Of a stretch of 17,551 nt of DNA, positions 1 through 12,758 are shown piece after piece. This stretch comes from Candidatus Pelagibacterales bacterium (lineage in GTDB: Bacteria; Pseudomonadota; Alphaproteobacteria; Pelagibacterales; Pelagibacteraceae), in the NCBI GenBank assembly GCA_016882185.1, contig VHCC01000009.1, forward strand, positions 1 to 17,551, written 5' to 3'. Position numbers and translations under genes: made by a program. Positions within the stretch are counted from its first letter, which is position 1; each line of letters opens with the position of its first letter. The notes under the pieces were generated by a model that did not search any database, was not told the DNA's origin, and worked only from the letters and a program-made list of their open reading frames with translations.

Positions 1-48
1 ATACTTCCTCTTGTTGGGATTGTATCATTAATAATAATTATTTTATGA
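1..48 (+). CDS. sdhD: Succinate dehydrogenase membrane anchor subunit SdhD, C-terminal end (partial)
   Basis: Frame 1 from the window edge reads 15 residues, [15 protein letters not shown], ending at a TGA at 46-48. This is strongly hydrophobic, as expected for the last transmembrane helix of a small membrane anchor. The stop overlaps the sdhA ATG as ATGA, the usual sign of translational coupling inside an operon. In alphaproteobacteria the gene directly before sdhA is sdhD, which with SdhC binds heme b and quinone in the inner membrane. The call therefore rests on position, hydrophobicity and the overlap, because the fragment is too short for a family match. The other two frames are less convincing: one stops at 29-31 and the other is the in-frame upstream extension of sdhA. 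Confidence 0.6.
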   Translation: MLPLVGIVSLIIIIL

Positions 49-1826
49 GCACTTATCAAATTATTGATCACGAATATGACGTTATCGTTGTGGGAGCTGG
101 TGGCTCAGGGTTAAGAGCGGCTGTAGGTTTAGCTGAAGCTGGACTTAAAACAGCATGTATTTCAAAGGTATTTCCAACCAGAAGTCATACTGCCGCTGCA
201 CAAGGCGGAATCTCGGCTGCATTAGGAAATATGTCAGAGGATGATTGGCGTTGGCATATGTATGATACGGTTAAGGGAGCTGATTGGTTAGGCGATCAAG
301 ATGCTATTGAATATTTATGTAAAGAAGCTCCAAGGGCAGTTATTGAGCTTGAAAAATATGGCGTTCCTTTTAGCAGAACGGAAGAGGGAAAAATTTATCA
401 AAGACCATTTGGAGGAATGACTGCAAATTATGGAAATGGCATTGCACAAAGAACTTGCGCTGCTGCTGATAGAACGGGACATGCAATTCTACATACCCTT
501 TATGGACAAGCACTTAAAAAAAATACTGAATTTTTTATAGAGTATTTCGCATTAGATTTATTAATGCATGACGGAAAGTGTCGTGGAGTTACTGCTTGGA
601 ATTTACAAGATGGTACCATTCATCGTTTCAGAGCCAATATGACAATTCTTGCAACGGGTGGTTATGGAAGAGCATATTTTTCAGCAACTTCCGCTCACAC
701 TTGCACAGGAGATGGAAATGCAATGGTCTTAAGAGCAGGTTTGCCATTACAAGATATGGAATTTATTCAATTTCATCCAACAGGTATTTATGGTGCTGGA
801 TGTTTAATTACTGAAGGTTCTAGAGGGGAAGGTGGATTTTTAGTTAATTCTGAGGGGGAAAGATTTATGGAAAGATATGCTCCTTCAGCAAAAGATCTCG
901 CATCAAGAGATGTGGTTTCAAGATCTATGACAATTGAAATTAATGAAGGTCGGGGAGTTGGTAAAAATAAAGATCATATCTATCTTCATTTAAATCATTT
1001 AGATCCAAAAGTTTTACATGAAAGACTTCCTGGAATTTCTGAATCTGCAAAAATTTTTGCTGGAGTAGATGTAACAAAAGAACCAATACCAGTTGTACCT
1101 ACAGTTCACTATAACATGGGAGGTATTCCAACTAATTATTACGGTGAAGTAATTTCAAAAACTGAAAATGGTAAAGATATTATTGTACCAGGTTTAATGG
1201 CAGTGGGTGAAGCAGCCTGCGTTTCTGTGCATGGAGCAAATAGGTTAGGATCTAATTCATTGATTGATCTTGTGGTATTTGGCAGAGCTGCTGCAATGCG
1301 AGCTGCAACAATAGTAAAACCAAATTCAAAACATGAAACAATTCCTGAAAGCGAAACCCAAAAATCAATTTCAAGATTTGATAAATTAAGAAATTCAAAT
1401 GGTGGTACACCAACTTCTGTACTTAGAGATAAAATGCAACGAACAATGCAAAAAAACTGCGCAGTTTTTAGAGATGCTAAAATTTTAAAAGAAGGAATGG
1501 AAGAAATAAGAAAACCATGGAAAGGAATGGATGATATTTCAGTTTCCGATAAGTCTTTAATTTTTAATACAGATTTAATTGAAACATTAGAGTTTGATAA
1601 CCTAATAAGACAATCACTCGTTACAATGGCTTCCGCTGAAAATAGAAAAGAAAGCAGAGGAGCACACTCTAGAGAAGATTTTAAGGAAAGAGATGATGAT
1701 AATTGGATGAAGCATACACTTGCTTGGCAAGATGGAGAGAAAGTAAAAATAGATTATCGAAATGTTCATAATTTTACCTTATCTAATGAAGTGCAGTATT
1801 TTCCGCCGAAAGCGAGAGTATATTAA
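45..1826 (+). CDS. sdhA: Succinate dehydrogenase flavoprotein subunit
   Basis: This is the catalytic FAD subunit of respiratory complex II, which oxidises succinate to fumarate on the cytoplasmic face of the inner membrane. The protein has 593 residues, normal for SdhA. A dinucleotide-binding motif GAGGSG lies at about 17-22. The histidine in [10 protein letters not shown] (His48) matches the residue that carries covalent FAD. Dicarboxylate and catalytic residues are in place: His244 (QFHPTG), Glu257 (TEGSRGEGG), Arg288 (SRDVVSR, the proton-transfer arginine), His355 (VHYNMGG) and Arg400 (HGANRLG). The C-terminal RGAHSREDF segment is also typical. The start overlaps the preceding frame as ATGA and has no Shine-Dalgarno site, which suggests coupled translation. 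The stop shares a base with the sdhB start. Fumarate reductase is a paralogous alternative, but the neighbours and the YNMGG signature favour SdhA. Confidence 0.98.
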   Translation: MSTYQIIDHEYDVIVVGAGGSGLRAAVGLAEAGLKTACISKVFPTRSHTAAAQGGISAALGNMSEDDWRWHMYDTVKGADWLGDQDAIEYLCKEAPRAVIELEKYGVPFSRTEEGKIYQRPFGGMTANYGNGIAQRTCAAADRTGHAILHTLYGQALKKNTEFFIEYFALDLLMHDGKCRGVTAWNLQDGTIHRFRANMTILATGGYGRAYFSATSAHTCTGDGNAMVLRAGLPLQDMEFIQFHPTGIYGAGCLITEGSRGEGGFLVNSEGERFMERYAPSAKDLASRDVVSRSMTIEINEGRGVGKNKDHIYLHLNHLDPKVLHERLPGISESAKIFAGVDVTKEPIPVVPTVHYNMGGIPTNYYGEVISKTENGKDIIVPGLMAVGEAACVSVHGANRLGSNSLIDLVVFGRAAAMRAATIVKPNSKHETIPESETQKSISRFDKLRNSNGGTPTSVLRDKMQRTMQKNCAVFRDAKILKEGMEEIRKPWKGMDDISVSDKSLIFNTDLIETLEFDNLIRQSLVTMASAENRKESRGAHSREDFKERDDDNWMKHTLAWQDGEKVKIDYRNVHNFTLSNEVQYFPPKARVY

Positions 1827-2617
1827 TGGTTCAGTTCGCTTTACCCAAAGACTCTAAAATTGTTGAGGGTAAATATTTTAAAGACAAAACTAATGGTAAA
1901 AATTTAAAAAAAATAAAAGTTTACCGATGGGATCCTGAGACAAAAGAAAATCCAAGACTAGATACTTATGAAGTTAATATGGATGAGTGTGGGCCAATGG
2001 TTCTTGATGCCCTTATTAAAATTAAAAACGAAATTGATACTACATTAACTTTTAGAAGATCATGCAGAGAAGGTGTTTGCGGTTCTTGTGCCATGAATAT
2101 TGATGGGGTTAATGGCCTTGCTTGCACAAAATCAGCAGTAGACATTAAAAATGAAATAAAAGTGTATCCCCTTCCCCATATGCCAGTAATTAAAGATTTA
2201 GTTCCAAATTTAAATCAACTTTATAAACAATATCAATCCATTGAACCTTGGTTGCAAGTTGAAAAAAAAAGTAATGGAAGTGACAAAGAGATATATCAAT
2301 CAAAACAAGATAGAGAAAAATTAGATGGGCTTTACGAGTGTATAATGTGTGCATGCTGCTCAACATCATGTCCAAGTTATTGGTGGAATAGTGAGAAATA
2401 TTTAGGGCCAGCTGTTTTGTTACAAGCCTACCGATGGATTATTGATAGTAGAGATCAGGAAAGAGTTAAAAGGTTAAAGAAAGTTGCAGATGAACTTAAA
2501 CTTTTTAGATGTCATACAATTATGAACTGTACTAATGCATGTCCTAAGGGATTAAATCCAGCAAAGGCAATTGGCTCCATAAAAAAAATGCTAGTCCAGC
2601 ATAGCAAAGATTTATAA
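1826..2617 (+). CDS. sdhB: Succinate dehydrogenase iron-sulfur subunit
   Basis: This electron-transfer subunit of complex II carries electrons from FAD in SdhA to quinone at SdhCD. In its 263 residues all expected cluster ligands are visible. The N-terminal ferredoxin-like domain has Cys80, Cys85, Cys88 and Cys100 for the [2Fe-2S] cluster ([10 protein letters not shown]...AC). By homology to the E. coli enzyme, Cys172, Cys175, Cys178 and Cys239 would bind [4Fe-4S], and Cys182, Cys229 and Cys235 would bind [3Fe-4S] ([13 protein letters not shown] and [14 protein letters not shown]). The second cysteine after position 175 (Cys177) sits in the usual CACC arrangement. The start codon shares one base with the sdhA stop (TAATG), and a GAGAG at 1814-1818 may act as a ribosome binding site, one of the few in this window. 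It is the last sdh gene, followed by a 59-bp gap. Confidence 0.98.
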   Translation: MVQFALPKDSKIVEGKYFKDKTNGKNLKKIKVYRWDPETKENPRLDTYEVNMDECGPMVLDALIKIKNEIDTTLTFRRSCREGVCGSCAMNIDGVNGLACTKSAVDIKNEIKVYPLPHMPVIKDLVPNLNQLYKQYQSIEPWLQVEKKSNGSDKEIYQSKQDREKLDGLYECIMCACCSTSCPSYWWNSEKYLGPAVLLQAYRWIIDSRDQERVKRLKKVADELKLFRCHTIMNCTNACPKGLNPAKAIGSIKKMLVQHSKDL

Positions 2618-2634
2618 TTTTTTTACTTCATTAT

Positions 2635-2663
2635 TTGACAGCTTAATTTTATCCTTATATTTT
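2635..2663 (+). promoter_or_regulatory. Candidate sigma-70 promoter for mmsA
   Basis: A perfect -35 hexamer TTGACA lies at 2635-2640, in the 59-bp gap after sdhB. Two overlapping -10 candidates follow: TATATT at 2656-2661 (5 of 6 matches, 15-bp spacer) and TATTTT at 2658-2663 (4 of 6, ideal 17-bp spacer). Transcription would begin close to 2669, only a few bases before the mmsA ATG at 2677, giving a nearly leaderless mRNA. No Shine-Dalgarno site is present. In such AT-rich DNA the -10 match alone means little; the exact TTGACA carries most of the weight. Confidence 0.45.
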
Positions 2664-2676
2664 CATATTAATTTAA

Positions 2677-5164
<2,488 letters not shown>

Positions 5165-5170
5165 TTTTTA

Positions 5171-6331
5171 ATGAATATTCACGAACATCAGGCAAAAGAC
5201 TTAATAAAAAAATTTGGCGCTCCCGTTTCAAAGGGAGTTGTTATTTTTAATTTAAATGAAATTGATGAAAAAATTAAACAGTTAACTAGTAAAATGTATG
5301 TGGTTAAAGCCCAAATACATGCAGGAGGCAGAGGAAAAGCTGGAGGCGTAAAATTAGTTAAAAGTATCGATGAATTGAAACAAAAATGCAAAGATTTACT
5401 TGGAAAAGTTCTTGTAACCCATCAAACCGGACCACAAGGAAGAGAAGTTAAAAGATTATATATAGAGGAAGCCTCAGATATTAAAAAAGAATTTTATTTA
5501 TCATGTTTAGTCGATAGGGCATCTTCAAAGATTGCATTTATTTCTAGTGCCGAGGGAGGAATGGATGTTGAAGAAGTTGCTGACAAAACTCCTGAAAAAA
5601 TAATTACAACACGTGCTTCATTATCAGCAAAATTAAGAGAGGAAGATTTAGATTCAATTGTAAAACCTTACAATTTAAGTGGAGAACAAAAAAATCAGGC
5701 AAAAAAAGTTGCTCAAGCTCTATACGATACTTTAGTAAATACTGATGCAAGTCTAATTGAGATTAATCCACTAATTCTTACAACTGAGGATCAAGTTAAA
5801 TGCTTGGATGCAAAAATAAGTTTTGATGATAATGCACTTTTTAGACATCCAGAAATTAAAGAACTTAGAGACTTGAATGAAGAAGACCCAATGGAAATTG
5901 AGGCTAGCAAATATGAGCTGGCTTATATTAAATTAGATGGAAAAATTGGTTGCATGGTTAATGGTGCAGGTCTTGCAATGGCAACCATGGATATCATAAA
6001 ACTTTACGGTTCAGAGCCTGCAAATTTTTTAGATGTAGGTGGTGGAGCAACAAAAGAAAAAGTCTCTGCAGCATTTAAAATTATTTTATCAGATAAAAAT
6101 GTCGAAGGTATTTTAATAAATATTTTTGGTGGAATTATGCGTTGCGATATTATTGCACAAGGTGTTATTGAAGCCGCAAAGGAAGTTAACCTGAAAGTTC
6201 CCCTTGTCGTTAGATTGGCAGGAACAAAAGTTGATGAAGGCAAAGAAATTTTAAAAAAATCAGGATTAACAATTATTTCTGCTGATAATTTATCCGATGC
6301 AGCAAAAAAAATTGTAGAGGCAACAAAATAG
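5171..6331 (+). CDS. sucC: Succinyl-CoA synthetase beta subunit (ADP/GDP-forming)
   Basis: This is the ATP-grasp subunit of succinyl-CoA synthetase, which with SucD converts succinyl-CoA, phosphate and a nucleoside diphosphate to succinate, CoA and a nucleoside triphosphate. The 386 residues match the family (388 in E. coli). The N-terminal ATP-grasp fold shows the nucleotide-binding Lys46 ([15 protein letters not shown]), the specificity loop region GPQGREV at 87-93, and metal-binding Asn199 (IEINPL) and Asp213 ([10 protein letters not shown]). The C-terminal CoA-ligase domain has [13 protein letters not shown] at 262-274, DVGGGAT at 288-294 and [13 protein letters not shown] at 319-331. Nucleotide preference cannot be decided by eye. 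sucD begins two bases after the stop codon, so the two subunits are likely made in equal amounts by coupled translation. Confidence 0.98.
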   Translation: MNIHEHQAKDLIKKFGAPVSKGVVIFNLNEIDEKIKQLTSKMYVVKAQIHAGGRGKAGGVKLVKSIDELKQKCKDLLGKVLVTHQTGPQGREVKRLYIEEASDIKKEFYLSCLVDRASSKIAFISSAEGGMDVEEVADKTPEKIITTRASLSAKLREEDLDSIVKPYNLSGEQKNQAKKVAQALYDTLVNTDASLIEINPLILTTEDQVKCLDAKISFDDNALFRHPEIKELRDLNEEDPMEIEASKYELAYIKLDGKIGCMVNGAGLAMATMDIIKLYGSEPANFLDVGGGATKEKVSAAFKIILSDKNVEGILINIFGGIMRCDIIAQGVIEAAKEVNLKVPLVVRLAGTKVDEGKEILKKSGLTIISADNLSDAAKKIVEATK

Positions 6332-6332
6332 C

Positions 6333-7208
6333 ATGTCAGTTTTAGTTAATAAAAAAACAAAAGTTATTTGTCAGGGCTTCACAGGAAAACATGGAACATT
6401 TCATTCTGAGCAAGCACTTGCGTATGGAACAAATTTAGTTGGAGGAATTACACCTAAAAAAGGTGGACAAACTCATTTGGGCCTTCCAGTTTTTAACACG
6501 GTTGTAGAAGCAGTCGATAAAGTAAAACCTGACGCAACTATGATTTATGTTCCAGCTCCCTATGCAGCAGCAGCTATTATTGAAGCATTAGATAGTAAAA
6601 TTCCATTAATTGTTTGCATTACAGAGGGCATTCCAGTTTTAGATATGGTGAAGGTAAAAGAAAAATTAATTAAATCAAAAAGCAGATTAATAGGACCAAA
6701 CTGTCCAGGAATTATTACCCCTGATGAATGTAAGATTGGAATTATGCCTGGACACATTCATAAAAAAGGATCAGTAGGAATTGTATCAAGATCAGGAACA
6801 TTAACCTATGAAGCTGTAGCCCAAACCACAGCATTGGGATTGGGACAGTCTACTTGCATTGGAATTGGTGGAGATCCAATCAACGGAACCAATTTTGTCG
6901 ATTGTTTAGATTTATTTTTAAAAGATGAAGAAACTAAATCAATCATCATGATAGGAGAAATAGGTGGTAGCGCTGAAGAAGAAGGAGCTGAATTTATTAA
7001 ATCTTCAAAAATTAATAAACCAATTGTTGGATTTATTGCAGGAGTAACTGCACCTCCAGGAAGAAGGATGGGACATGCGGGTGCAATTATTTCTGGCGGC
7101 AAGGGTCTTGCCAAAGATAAGATAGAAACAATGAAATCTTGCGGTATAACAGTTGCAAATTCACCAGCCGATATTGGTAAAACTTTATTTGACAAACTTA
7201 AGACTTAA
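6333..7208 (+). CDS. sucD: Succinyl-CoA synthetase alpha subunit
   Basis: This subunit binds CoA and carries the phosphohistidine of succinyl-CoA synthetase. The protein has 291 residues, against 289 in E. coli. The N-terminal CoA-binding Rossmann domain includes [12 protein letters not shown] at 14-25 and the GGxTPKKGG stretch at 37-45. IGPNCPG at 120-126 and the SRSGTLTYE segment at 152-160 line the active site. His248 in [13 protein letters not shown] is the residue phosphorylated during catalysis. A GAGG-like AGAGG at 6316-6320 lies 12 bases before the ATG, too far to be a convincing ribosome binding site, so translation is probably coupled to sucC. The end of the gene contains a TTGACA that may serve sucA. 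Confidence 0.98.
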   Translation: MSVLVNKKTKVICQGFTGKHGTFHSEQALAYGTNLVGGITPKKGGQTHLGLPVFNTVVEAVDKVKPDATMIYVPAPYAAAAIIEALDSKIPLIVCITEGIPVLDMVKVKEKLIKSKSRLIGPNCPGIITPDECKIGIMPGHIHKKGSVGIVSRSGTLTYEAVAQTTALGLGQSTCIGIGGDPINGTNFVDCLDLFLKDEETKSIIMIGEIGGSAEEEGAEFIKSSKINKPIVGFIAGVTAPPGRRMGHAGAIISGGKGLAKDKIETMKSCGITVANSPADIGKTLFDKLKT

Positions 7209-7217
7209 TATTTTATT
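7189..7217 (+). promoter_or_regulatory. Possible internal promoter before sucA
   Basis: A perfect TTGACA lies at 7189-7194 within the last codons of sucD, with TTTATT (4 of 6 matches to TATAAT) 17 bp downstream at 7212-7217. Transcription would begin near 7223, about 10 bases before the sucA ATG at 7234. The 25-bp gap here is the widest inside the mdh-lpdA run, and the arrangement resembles the one before mmsA. The TTGACA also encodes Phe-Asp-Lys, so chance is a fair explanation. Confidence 0.25.
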
Positions 7218-7233
7218 ACGATTATAAAATTAT

Positions 7234-10176
7234 ATGTCGTCACAAGAAAATAATATTATTTTTCAAAAAACATCTTTTCTATCAGGAACTAACTCTTCTT
7301 ATATTGATAAGCTTTATGCTAAATATGTAGAGAATCCTTCCAGTATTCCAGATAGCTGGAGACAATTTTTTGATGGCTTGGGAGATCAAAAAAATAACAT
7401 TATAGAAAATCAAGGACCTAGTTGGGCGCCTTCGAATATTAAACATATCTCTAATGGAGACTTAGATATTTATGAAAAATATCTTCCTAAAAATTTAAAT
7501 GGAAATTCCATAAAAGAAAAGATAATAGAAAAAAATAAGACCTTATCAAATGATGAAAGATTAGATGTAGAAAGATCTACTATTGATTCTATACGAGCCA
7601 TCATGATGATTAGGGCATATAGAATTAGAGGACATTTAATTGCTGATTTAGACCCATTACAATTACAGGAAAAGAATTATCATCCTGAACTAAATCCAGA
7701 AACCTACGGTTTTAAAAAAGAGGACAGAAATAGAAAAATATTTTTAGATAAATTTCTTGGACTTGAATATGCAACCGTTAATGAAATTCTAGAAATCTTA
7801 TTAAAAACTTATTGTGCAAAGATTGGTATAGAATTTATGCATATGTCGGATCCAGAAGAAAAAAAATGGATCCAAGAAAGAATTGAAGGTAAAGGTAAAG
7901 AAGCAAATTTTACTTTTGAAGGTAAAAAAGCAATTTTTAGAAAATTAGTAGAGGCAGAAGGATTTGAAAATTATTGTCACACTAAATTTGTAGGAACAAA
8001 AAGATTTGGTTTAGATGGTTGTGAGTCTTTAATTCCAGCACTTGAACAAATAATCAAAGTTGGAGGAAATTTAGGAGTAAAAGAGGTTAAGATTGGAATG
8101 CCCCACAGAGGCAGATTAAATATTCTTGCAAACGTGATTCAAAAACCTTTTAAGAAAATATTCAAAGAATTTTCTGGAGACCCAGGCCCTGAAGCAGCGG
8201 GTGTTTCTGGAGATGTTAAGTATCATTTAGGAGCATCAGCAGACAGAGATTTTAATGGCAACAATGTTCATGTGAGTTTAACTTCAAATCCATCTCATTT
8301 AGAAGCTGTGAATCCTGTAGTATTAGGGCAAACTAGAGCTAAACAATTTTTTCATAATGATCCAGAAAGAATAAAAGTAATCCCAATTCTTTTACATGGT
8401 GATGCCGCATTTGCAGGGCAAGGAATTGTTGCAGAATGTTTTGCTATGTCGGGTTTAAAAGGACATAATACAGGCGGAACAATTCATATTATTGTAAATA
8501 ATCAGATTGGTTTTACAACTAGCCCTTCTTTTGCAAGATCTTCTCCTTATCCTTCAGAAGTTGCTAAAATGGTTCAGGCTCCAATATTTCATGTAAATGG
8601 TGATGATCCGGAATCTGTTGTTTATTGTGCGAGAATTGCAACAGAATATAGACAAAAATTTAAGCGAGATGTCGTTATAGATTTTATTTGTTACCGAAGA
8701 TTTGGTCATAATGAAGGAGACGAACCTTCATTTACTCAGCCCATCATGTATAAAAAGATTAGAAATCATGCATCAACACTAACAATTTATGGAAATCAGC
8801 TTGTTCAGGAAGGTATTTTAAGAAATGAGGAGTTTCAAGAAGAAAAAGATAATTTTAAAAAATTTTTAGACTCAGAATTTGAGACATCAAAGAATTATAT
8901 TCCAAATCAAGTAGATTGGTTTACAGGAAGCTGGTCTAAGTTTACAACTGAAATTGGGTCTGATCGTAGAGGAGTGACAGGTGTTGACTTAGATTTAATT
9001 CATGAGGCAGGTGAAAAAATTTGTAAACTTCCAGATAATTTAAATTTTCATTCAACAATCAAAAGACTTTTTGAAGCAAAGAAAAAAATGTTTGAAACCG
9101 GAAAGGGTTTTGATTGGGCAACTGCTGAAAGTTTAGCATTTGCAACATTGTTACTAGAGGGGTATCCAGTAAGATTTGTAGGACAAGATTCATCACGAGG
9201 AACTTTTAGTCAAAGACATGCTAGTGTACTTGATCAAGAAACAGGTGAAAAATATTATCCTTTAAAAAATCTTAGTACAAAACAAGCTCAGTTTGAAATT
9301 ATTGATAGTTTTTTATCAGAATTTGGGGTTTTAGGATTTGAATATGGTTATTCATTATCATCTCCAGAAACATTAGTTTTATGGGAGGCGCAGTTTGGAG
9401 ATTTTGCAAATGGTGCTCAAATTATTATTGATCAGTTTATAACATCAGGTGAAAAAAAATGGACTAGAGCAAGTGGTTTAGTAATGCTTCTCCCACATGG
9501 ATATGAGGGACAAGGTCCAGAACATTCCTCAGCTAGAATTGAAAGATATTTACAATCATGTGCACAAGAAAATCTACAAGTAGTTAATTGTACTACTCCA
9601 GCAAATTATTTTCATTTATTGAGAAGACAAATTCATAGAACTTTTAGAAAGCCACTTATAGTATTTTCTCCAAAATCATTGTTGAGACATAAGAGATGTG
9701 TCTCTGAAATTGAGGATTTTTTACCTGAGAATTCTTTCCATAGAATATTACCGGATCATGCAGATTTTCCAGAATATAATTTGATTAAATTAGTAAAAGA
9801 TGAGGAAATAAAACGTGTCGTTCTTTGTTCTGGAAAAGTTTATTTTGATATTTCTGAAAAAAGAGAAACTATAAGAAACTCTAAAGTTCAATTATTAAGG
9901 ATTGAACAGTTATATCCATTTCCAGTTAAAAAATTAGCTAGTTTTTTAAAAAGATTTAAAAATGCTAATGAATTTATTTGGTGCCAGGAAGAACCTGAAA
10001 ATATGGGGGCGTGGAGTTTTGTTGAAAAATATATCAATTGGACATTAGATTTGGTCGACGCAAAATCTAAAAAAGTGCAGTATGTTGGTAGAAAACCTTC
10101 AGCTTCAACGGCTACCGGTTATTTGAAAAAACATGTACAACAGCAGGGCGAAATAATATCAAAAGTACTTTTATAG
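7234..10176 (+). CDS. sucA: 2-oxoglutarate dehydrogenase E1 component
   Basis: This thiamine-diphosphate enzyme decarboxylates 2-oxoglutarate and transfers the succinyl group to the lipoyl arm of SucB. At 980 residues it is longer than the 933 of E. coli, in the range usual for alphaproteobacteria. The N-terminal segment (about 15-48, [17 protein letters not shown] then SWRQFF) is the conserved peripheral region thought to bind E2. An [31 protein letters not shown] helical region follows at 108-134. The active core has [14 protein letters not shown] with His291, the [13 protein letters not shown] segment at 351-363, and the ThDP/Mg motif from GDAAFAGQG (389-397) to NNQIGFTT (422-429). The pyrimidine-domain region includes [16 protein letters not shown], typical of E1o. 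It lacks any E2 or carboxylase fusion domain. It begins 25 bp after sucD and ends 4 bp before sucB. Confidence 0.98.
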   Translation: MSSQENNIIFQKTSFLSGTNSSYIDKLYAKYVENPSSIPDSWRQFFDGLGDQKNNIIENQGPSWAPSNIKHISNGDLDIYEKYLPKNLNGNSIKEKIIEKNKTLSNDERLDVERSTIDSIRAIMMIRAYRIRGHLIADLDPLQLQEKNYHPELNPETYGFKKEDRNRKIFLDKFLGLEYATVNEILEILLKTYCAKIGIEFMHMSDPEEKKWIQERIEGKGKEANFTFEGKKAIFRKLVEAEGFENYCHTKFVGTKRFGLDGCESLIPALEQIIKVGGNLGVKEVKIGMPHRGRLNILANVIQKPFKKIFKEFSGDPGPEAAGVSGDVKYHLGASADRDFNGNNVHVSLTSNPSHLEAVNPVVLGQTRAKQFFHNDPERIKVIPILLHGDAAFAGQGIVAECFAMSGLKGHNTGGTIHIIVNNQIGFTTSPSFARSSPYPSEVAKMVQAPIFHVNGDDPESVVYCARIATEYRQKFKRDVVIDFICYRRFGHNEGDEPSFTQPIMYKKIRNHASTLTIYGNQLVQEGILRNEEFQEEKDNFKKFLDSEFETSKNYIPNQVDWFTGSWSKFTTEIGSDRRGVTGVDLDLIHEAGEKICKLPDNLNFHSTIKRLFEAKKKMFETGKGFDWATAESLAFATLLLEGYPVRFVGQDSSRGTFSQRHASVLDQETGEKYYPLKNLSTKQAQFEIIDSFLSEFGVLGFEYGYSLSSPETLVLWEAQFGDFANGAQIIIDQFITSGEKKWTRASGLVMLLPHGYEGQGPEHSSARIERYLQSCAQENLQVVNCTTPANYFHLLRRQIHRTFRKPLIVFSPKSLLRHKRCVSEIEDFLPENSFHRILPDHADFPEYNLIKLVKDEEIKRVVLCSGKVYFDISEKRETIRNSKVQLLRIEQLYPFPVKKLASFLKRFKNANEFIWCQEEPENMGAWSFVEKYINWTLDLVDAKSKKVQYVGRKPSASTATGYLKKHVQQQGEIISKVLL

Positions 10177-10180
10177 AATA

Positions 10181-11356
10181 ATGGCAAAAGATTTAGTTGT
10201 ACCAACTCTTGGAGAGTCAGTAACTGAAGCAACAGTTTCTAAGTGGCTAAAACAAGTTGGTGACTCAGTGAAATCAGATGAACCAGTTGTTGAATTAGAA
10301 ACAGATAAGGTAAGTGTGTCCGTGCCATCTCCAGAGACAGGAGTTTTATCTGAAATTAAAATTCAAGCTGGCAAAACAGTTAACGTAGGAACAGTACTAG
10401 GTTCTATTGGAGCAGGAAGTGCTGCAGTTGTAAAAAAAGAGGCCGTTAAAACAACAGAACCCTTAAAACCAAAAATTGTGGAGACCCCTATAAATAAAAA
10501 AGAAATATTATCTCCAGCTGTTAAAAGAATTGTTGAAGAAAAAAGAATTGATATTAGCACAATTAGTGGATCAGGCCGAGATGGAAGAATTTTAAAAGGA
10601 GATTTATTAGAAACTATGGGCTTACCTTCTAGTCCATCTTCAGCGAGATTGACCAAAGGTGATGAAGAGAGAGTTAAAATGACTCGTTTAAGATCAACTA
10701 TCGCAAAAAGATTAAAAGAAGCTCAAAATAATGCAGCGATGCTGACAACATTTAATGAGATTGATATGTCGAGAATTATTGAAATGCGAGCTGAATATAA
10801 AGAAGGTTTTCAGAAAAGATATGGCGTGAAATTAGGGTTTATGTCATTTTTTGTAAGATCTTGTGTGGAAGCTTTAAAAGCTTTTCCAATTATAAATGCA
10901 GAAATTCAGCAAGATGAAATTGTTTATAAAAATTACTACAATATTGGAGTTGCTGTTGGGACAGAAAAGGGTCTGGTAGTACCAGTAGTTAGAGACGCAG
11001 ATGAACTTTCATTTGCTGATATTGAAAAACAAATTATTGCTCTAGGTGAAAAAGCGAAGACAGGGCAATTATCTATAGAAGAACTTCAGGGTGGAACTTT
11101 TACAATTACAAATGGTGGGATTTACGGATCGATGTTATCAACCCCAATATTAAATCCTCCGCAATCAGGAGTTTTGGGTATGCATAATATAGTGCAGCGA
11201 GCGGTTGTCGTTGACGGAAAAGTTGAGGTTAGACCTATTATGTATTTAGCCTTATCCTACGATCATAGAATTATTGACGGAAAAGATGCAGTATCATTCT
11301 TAGTTAGAGTAAAAGAATATTTAGAAGATCCAAGAAGACTTTTTTTGAATTTATAA
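10181..11356 (+). CDS. sucB: 2-oxoglutarate dehydrogenase E2 component (dihydrolipoyllysine succinyltransferase)
   Basis: This is the core of the 2-oxoglutarate dehydrogenase complex, moving the succinyl group from E1 to CoA. Three domains are visible in 391 residues. A single lipoyl domain spans about 1-77 with the lipoylated Lys43 in ETDKVSVSV. After a short Lys/Pro/Ala linker, a peripheral-subunit-binding domain covers about 110-145 ([11 protein letters not shown] ... [12 protein letters not shown]). The acyltransferase domain runs from about 160 to the end, with ATIAKRL-like [12 protein letters not shown] at 171-182 and catalytic His362 and Asp366 in [12 protein letters not shown]. The E2 of pyruvate dehydrogenase is a related alternative, but the ETDKVSVSV motif and the neighbours sucA and lpdA indicate E2o. 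The linkers are short, giving a protein somewhat smaller than the 405 residues of E. coli. Confidence 0.98.
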   Translation: MAKDLVVPTLGESVTEATVSKWLKQVGDSVKSDEPVVELETDKVSVSVPSPETGVLSEIKIQAGKTVNVGTVLGSIGAGSAAVVKKEAVKTTEPLKPKIVETPINKKEILSPAVKRIVEEKRIDISTISGSGRDGRILKGDLLETMGLPSSPSSARLTKGDEERVKMTRLRSTIAKRLKEAQNNAAMLTTFNEIDMSRIIEMRAEYKEGFQKRYGVKLGFMSFFVRSCVEALKAFPIINAEIQQDEIVYKNYYNIGVAVGTEKGLVVPVVRDADELSFADIEKQIIALGEKAKTGQLSIEELQGGTFTITNGGIYGSMLSTPILNPPQSGVLGMHNIVQRAVVVDGKVEVRPIMYLALSYDHRIIDGKDAVSFLVRVKEYLEDPRRLFLNL

Positions 11357-11359
11357 TTA

Positions 11360-12757
11360 ATGGAAGAATTTGATTTTTTAGTCATAGGTGGCGGACCAGG
11401 CGGTTATGTTGGAGCAATTAGAGCTGCACAACTAGGATTAAAAACTGCATGTATTGAGTCGAGAGGAACGCTGGGCGGTACTTGTCTCAATGTTGGATGT
11501 ATACCATCTAAAGCTTTATTACATTCCTCTCATCTTTATAAAAAAGCAAAAACTGAATTTAAAAATATTGGAATTAATATTAATGAACCATCATTAGACC
11601 TTTCGAAAATGATGGGCCATAAAGCAAAAGGCGTAGAGGGACTCACGAAGGGAATAGAATTTTTATTTAAAAAAAACAAAGTTACTTACATCAAAGGTTT
11701 TGGAGCCTTTAAAGATAAGAATACAATATCAGTCACTGATGATGCTAATAATAAAAAAGATTATAAATTTAAAAATGCAATTATAGCAACTGGTTCTGTA
11801 CCGGTTTCTCTTCCCAATATAGAAATTGACGAAAAAATAGTTGTATCTTCAACAGGAGCATTAAATTTAAACTCTGTACCTAAAAAACTAGTAGTTATAG
11901 GGGCTGGTTATATTGGATTGGAGATGGGATCTGTGTGGCTAAGATTAGGGTCAGAAGTACAAGTTGTAGAATATTTAGATTATATAACGCCAGGGATGGA
12001 TAGAGAGGTGTCAGATGCTTTCTTAAAAATATTACAGAAGCAGGGTATGCAATTTAATTTATCAACAAAAGTTATTGGTGTTACAAAAAATAAAAAAGGA
12101 GCAACAGTTTCAGTTGAAAAAAATGGAACTAAAAGTGATATTGATTGCGATGTTGTTTTAATGTCAGTTGGAAGAAAGCCAAATACTACAGGATTAAATC
12201 TTGATAAAATTGGAGTAAAATTAGACTCAAAAGGAAGAGTTGAAACAAATCATCAATATAAAACCAATTTAGATAATATTTATGCAATTGGAGATGTAAT
12301 TGCAGGCCCAATGCTAGCACATAAAGCTGAAGAAGAGGGAATTGCCGTCGCTGAGTTTCTTAGTGGAAAATATGGACACGTAAATTATGATGTAATTCCA
12401 GGAGTTATTTACACAGCTCCAGAAGTAGCTTCGGTTGGCAAAACAGAAGAACAATTAAAAGAGCAAAAAATATCTTATAAGGTTGGTAAATTTCCTTTTG
12501 CTGCAAATGCTAGAGCGAAAGTTAATGATGAAGGAGATGGATTTGTTAAAATTTTATCTGATGAAAAAACAGATAGGGTTTTAGGGGTGCATATGATTGG
12601 ACCCGATGTTGGTAACATGATTGGAGAAATGTGCTTGGCTATGGAGTTTGGCGCAAGTTCAGAAGATATTGCAAGAACATGTCACGCTCACCCTACTTTG
12701 GCGGAAGCAATCAAAGAGGCTGCTTTAGCAGTTGATAAAAGAGCAATACACTTTTAA
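11360..12757 (+). CDS. lpdA: Dihydrolipoamide dehydrogenase (E3)
   Basis: This FAD disulfide oxidoreductase reoxidises the dihydrolipoyl arm of SucB and passes electrons to NAD. The 465 residues hold an N-terminal FAD motif GGGPGGYVGA at 10-19 and the redox-active pair Cys42 and Cys47 in GGTCLNVGCIPSKALL. The NAD motif is GAGYIG at 181-186, with Glu204 at the end of the following strand, consistent with NAD rather than NADP. The second FAD contact is YAIGDVIAGPMLAHKAEEEG, and the dimer-interface catalytic dyad is His444 and Glu449 in HAHPTLAEA. It starts 3 bp after sucB and closes the TCA run. E3 can also serve pyruvate dehydrogenase and glycine cleavage; whether a second lpd exists elsewhere cannot be seen here. 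Its stop is one base from the stop of the opposing transaldolase gene. Confidence 0.98.
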   Translation: MEEFDFLVIGGGPGGYVGAIRAAQLGLKTACIESRGTLGGTCLNVGCIPSKALLHSSHLYKKAKTEFKNIGININEPSLDLSKMMGHKAKGVEGLTKGIEFLFKKNKVTYIKGFGAFKDKNTISVTDDANNKKDYKFKNAIIATGSVPVSLPNIEIDEKIVVSSTGALNLNSVPKKLVVIGAGYIGLEMGSVWLRLGSEVQVVEYLDYITPGMDREVSDAFLKILQKQGMQFNLSTKVIGVTKNKKGATVSVEKNGTKSDIDCDVVLMSVGRKPNTTGLNLDKIGVKLDSKGRVETNHQYKTNLDNIYAIGDVIAGPMLAHKAEEEGIAVAEFLSGKYGHVNYDVIPGVIYTAPEVASVGKTEEQLKEQKISYKVGKFPFAANARAKVNDEGDGFVKILSDEKTDRVLGVHMIGPDVGNMIGEMCLAMEFGASSEDIARTCHAHPTLAEAIKEAALAVDKRAIHF

Positions 12758-12758
12758 A

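Noticed and set aside
578..814. A 78-codon same-strand open frame inside sdhA.
   Set aside because: It is a shifted-frame shadow of a conserved catalytic segment; its residues are Ser/Trp/Arg-rich with no domain and no start signal.
2190..2375. A 61-codon hydrophobic-looking minus-strand frame inside sdhB.
   Set aside because: It is antisense to the SdhB iron-sulfur region, has no plausible initiation site, and is best explained as a shadow.
2589..2624. A TGCTA/TAGCA stem at the end of sdhB followed by seven T at 2618-2624, as a possible sdh terminator.
   Set aside because: The stem has only five pairs with an eight-base loop, and the T-tract begins 11 bases after it. This is too weak to call in AT-rich DNA.
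6806..7195. A 129-codon open frame antisense to sucD (and similar antisense frames over mmsA, sucC, sucB and atpA).
   Set aside because: They lie wholly within strongly conserved genes, match no family I recognise, and arise from codon bias in an AT-rich genome.
7209..7233. A riboswitch or small RNA in the sucD-sucA gap.
   Set aside because: Twenty-five bases of AT-rich sequence cannot hold a known riboswitch, and no stable stem is visible.
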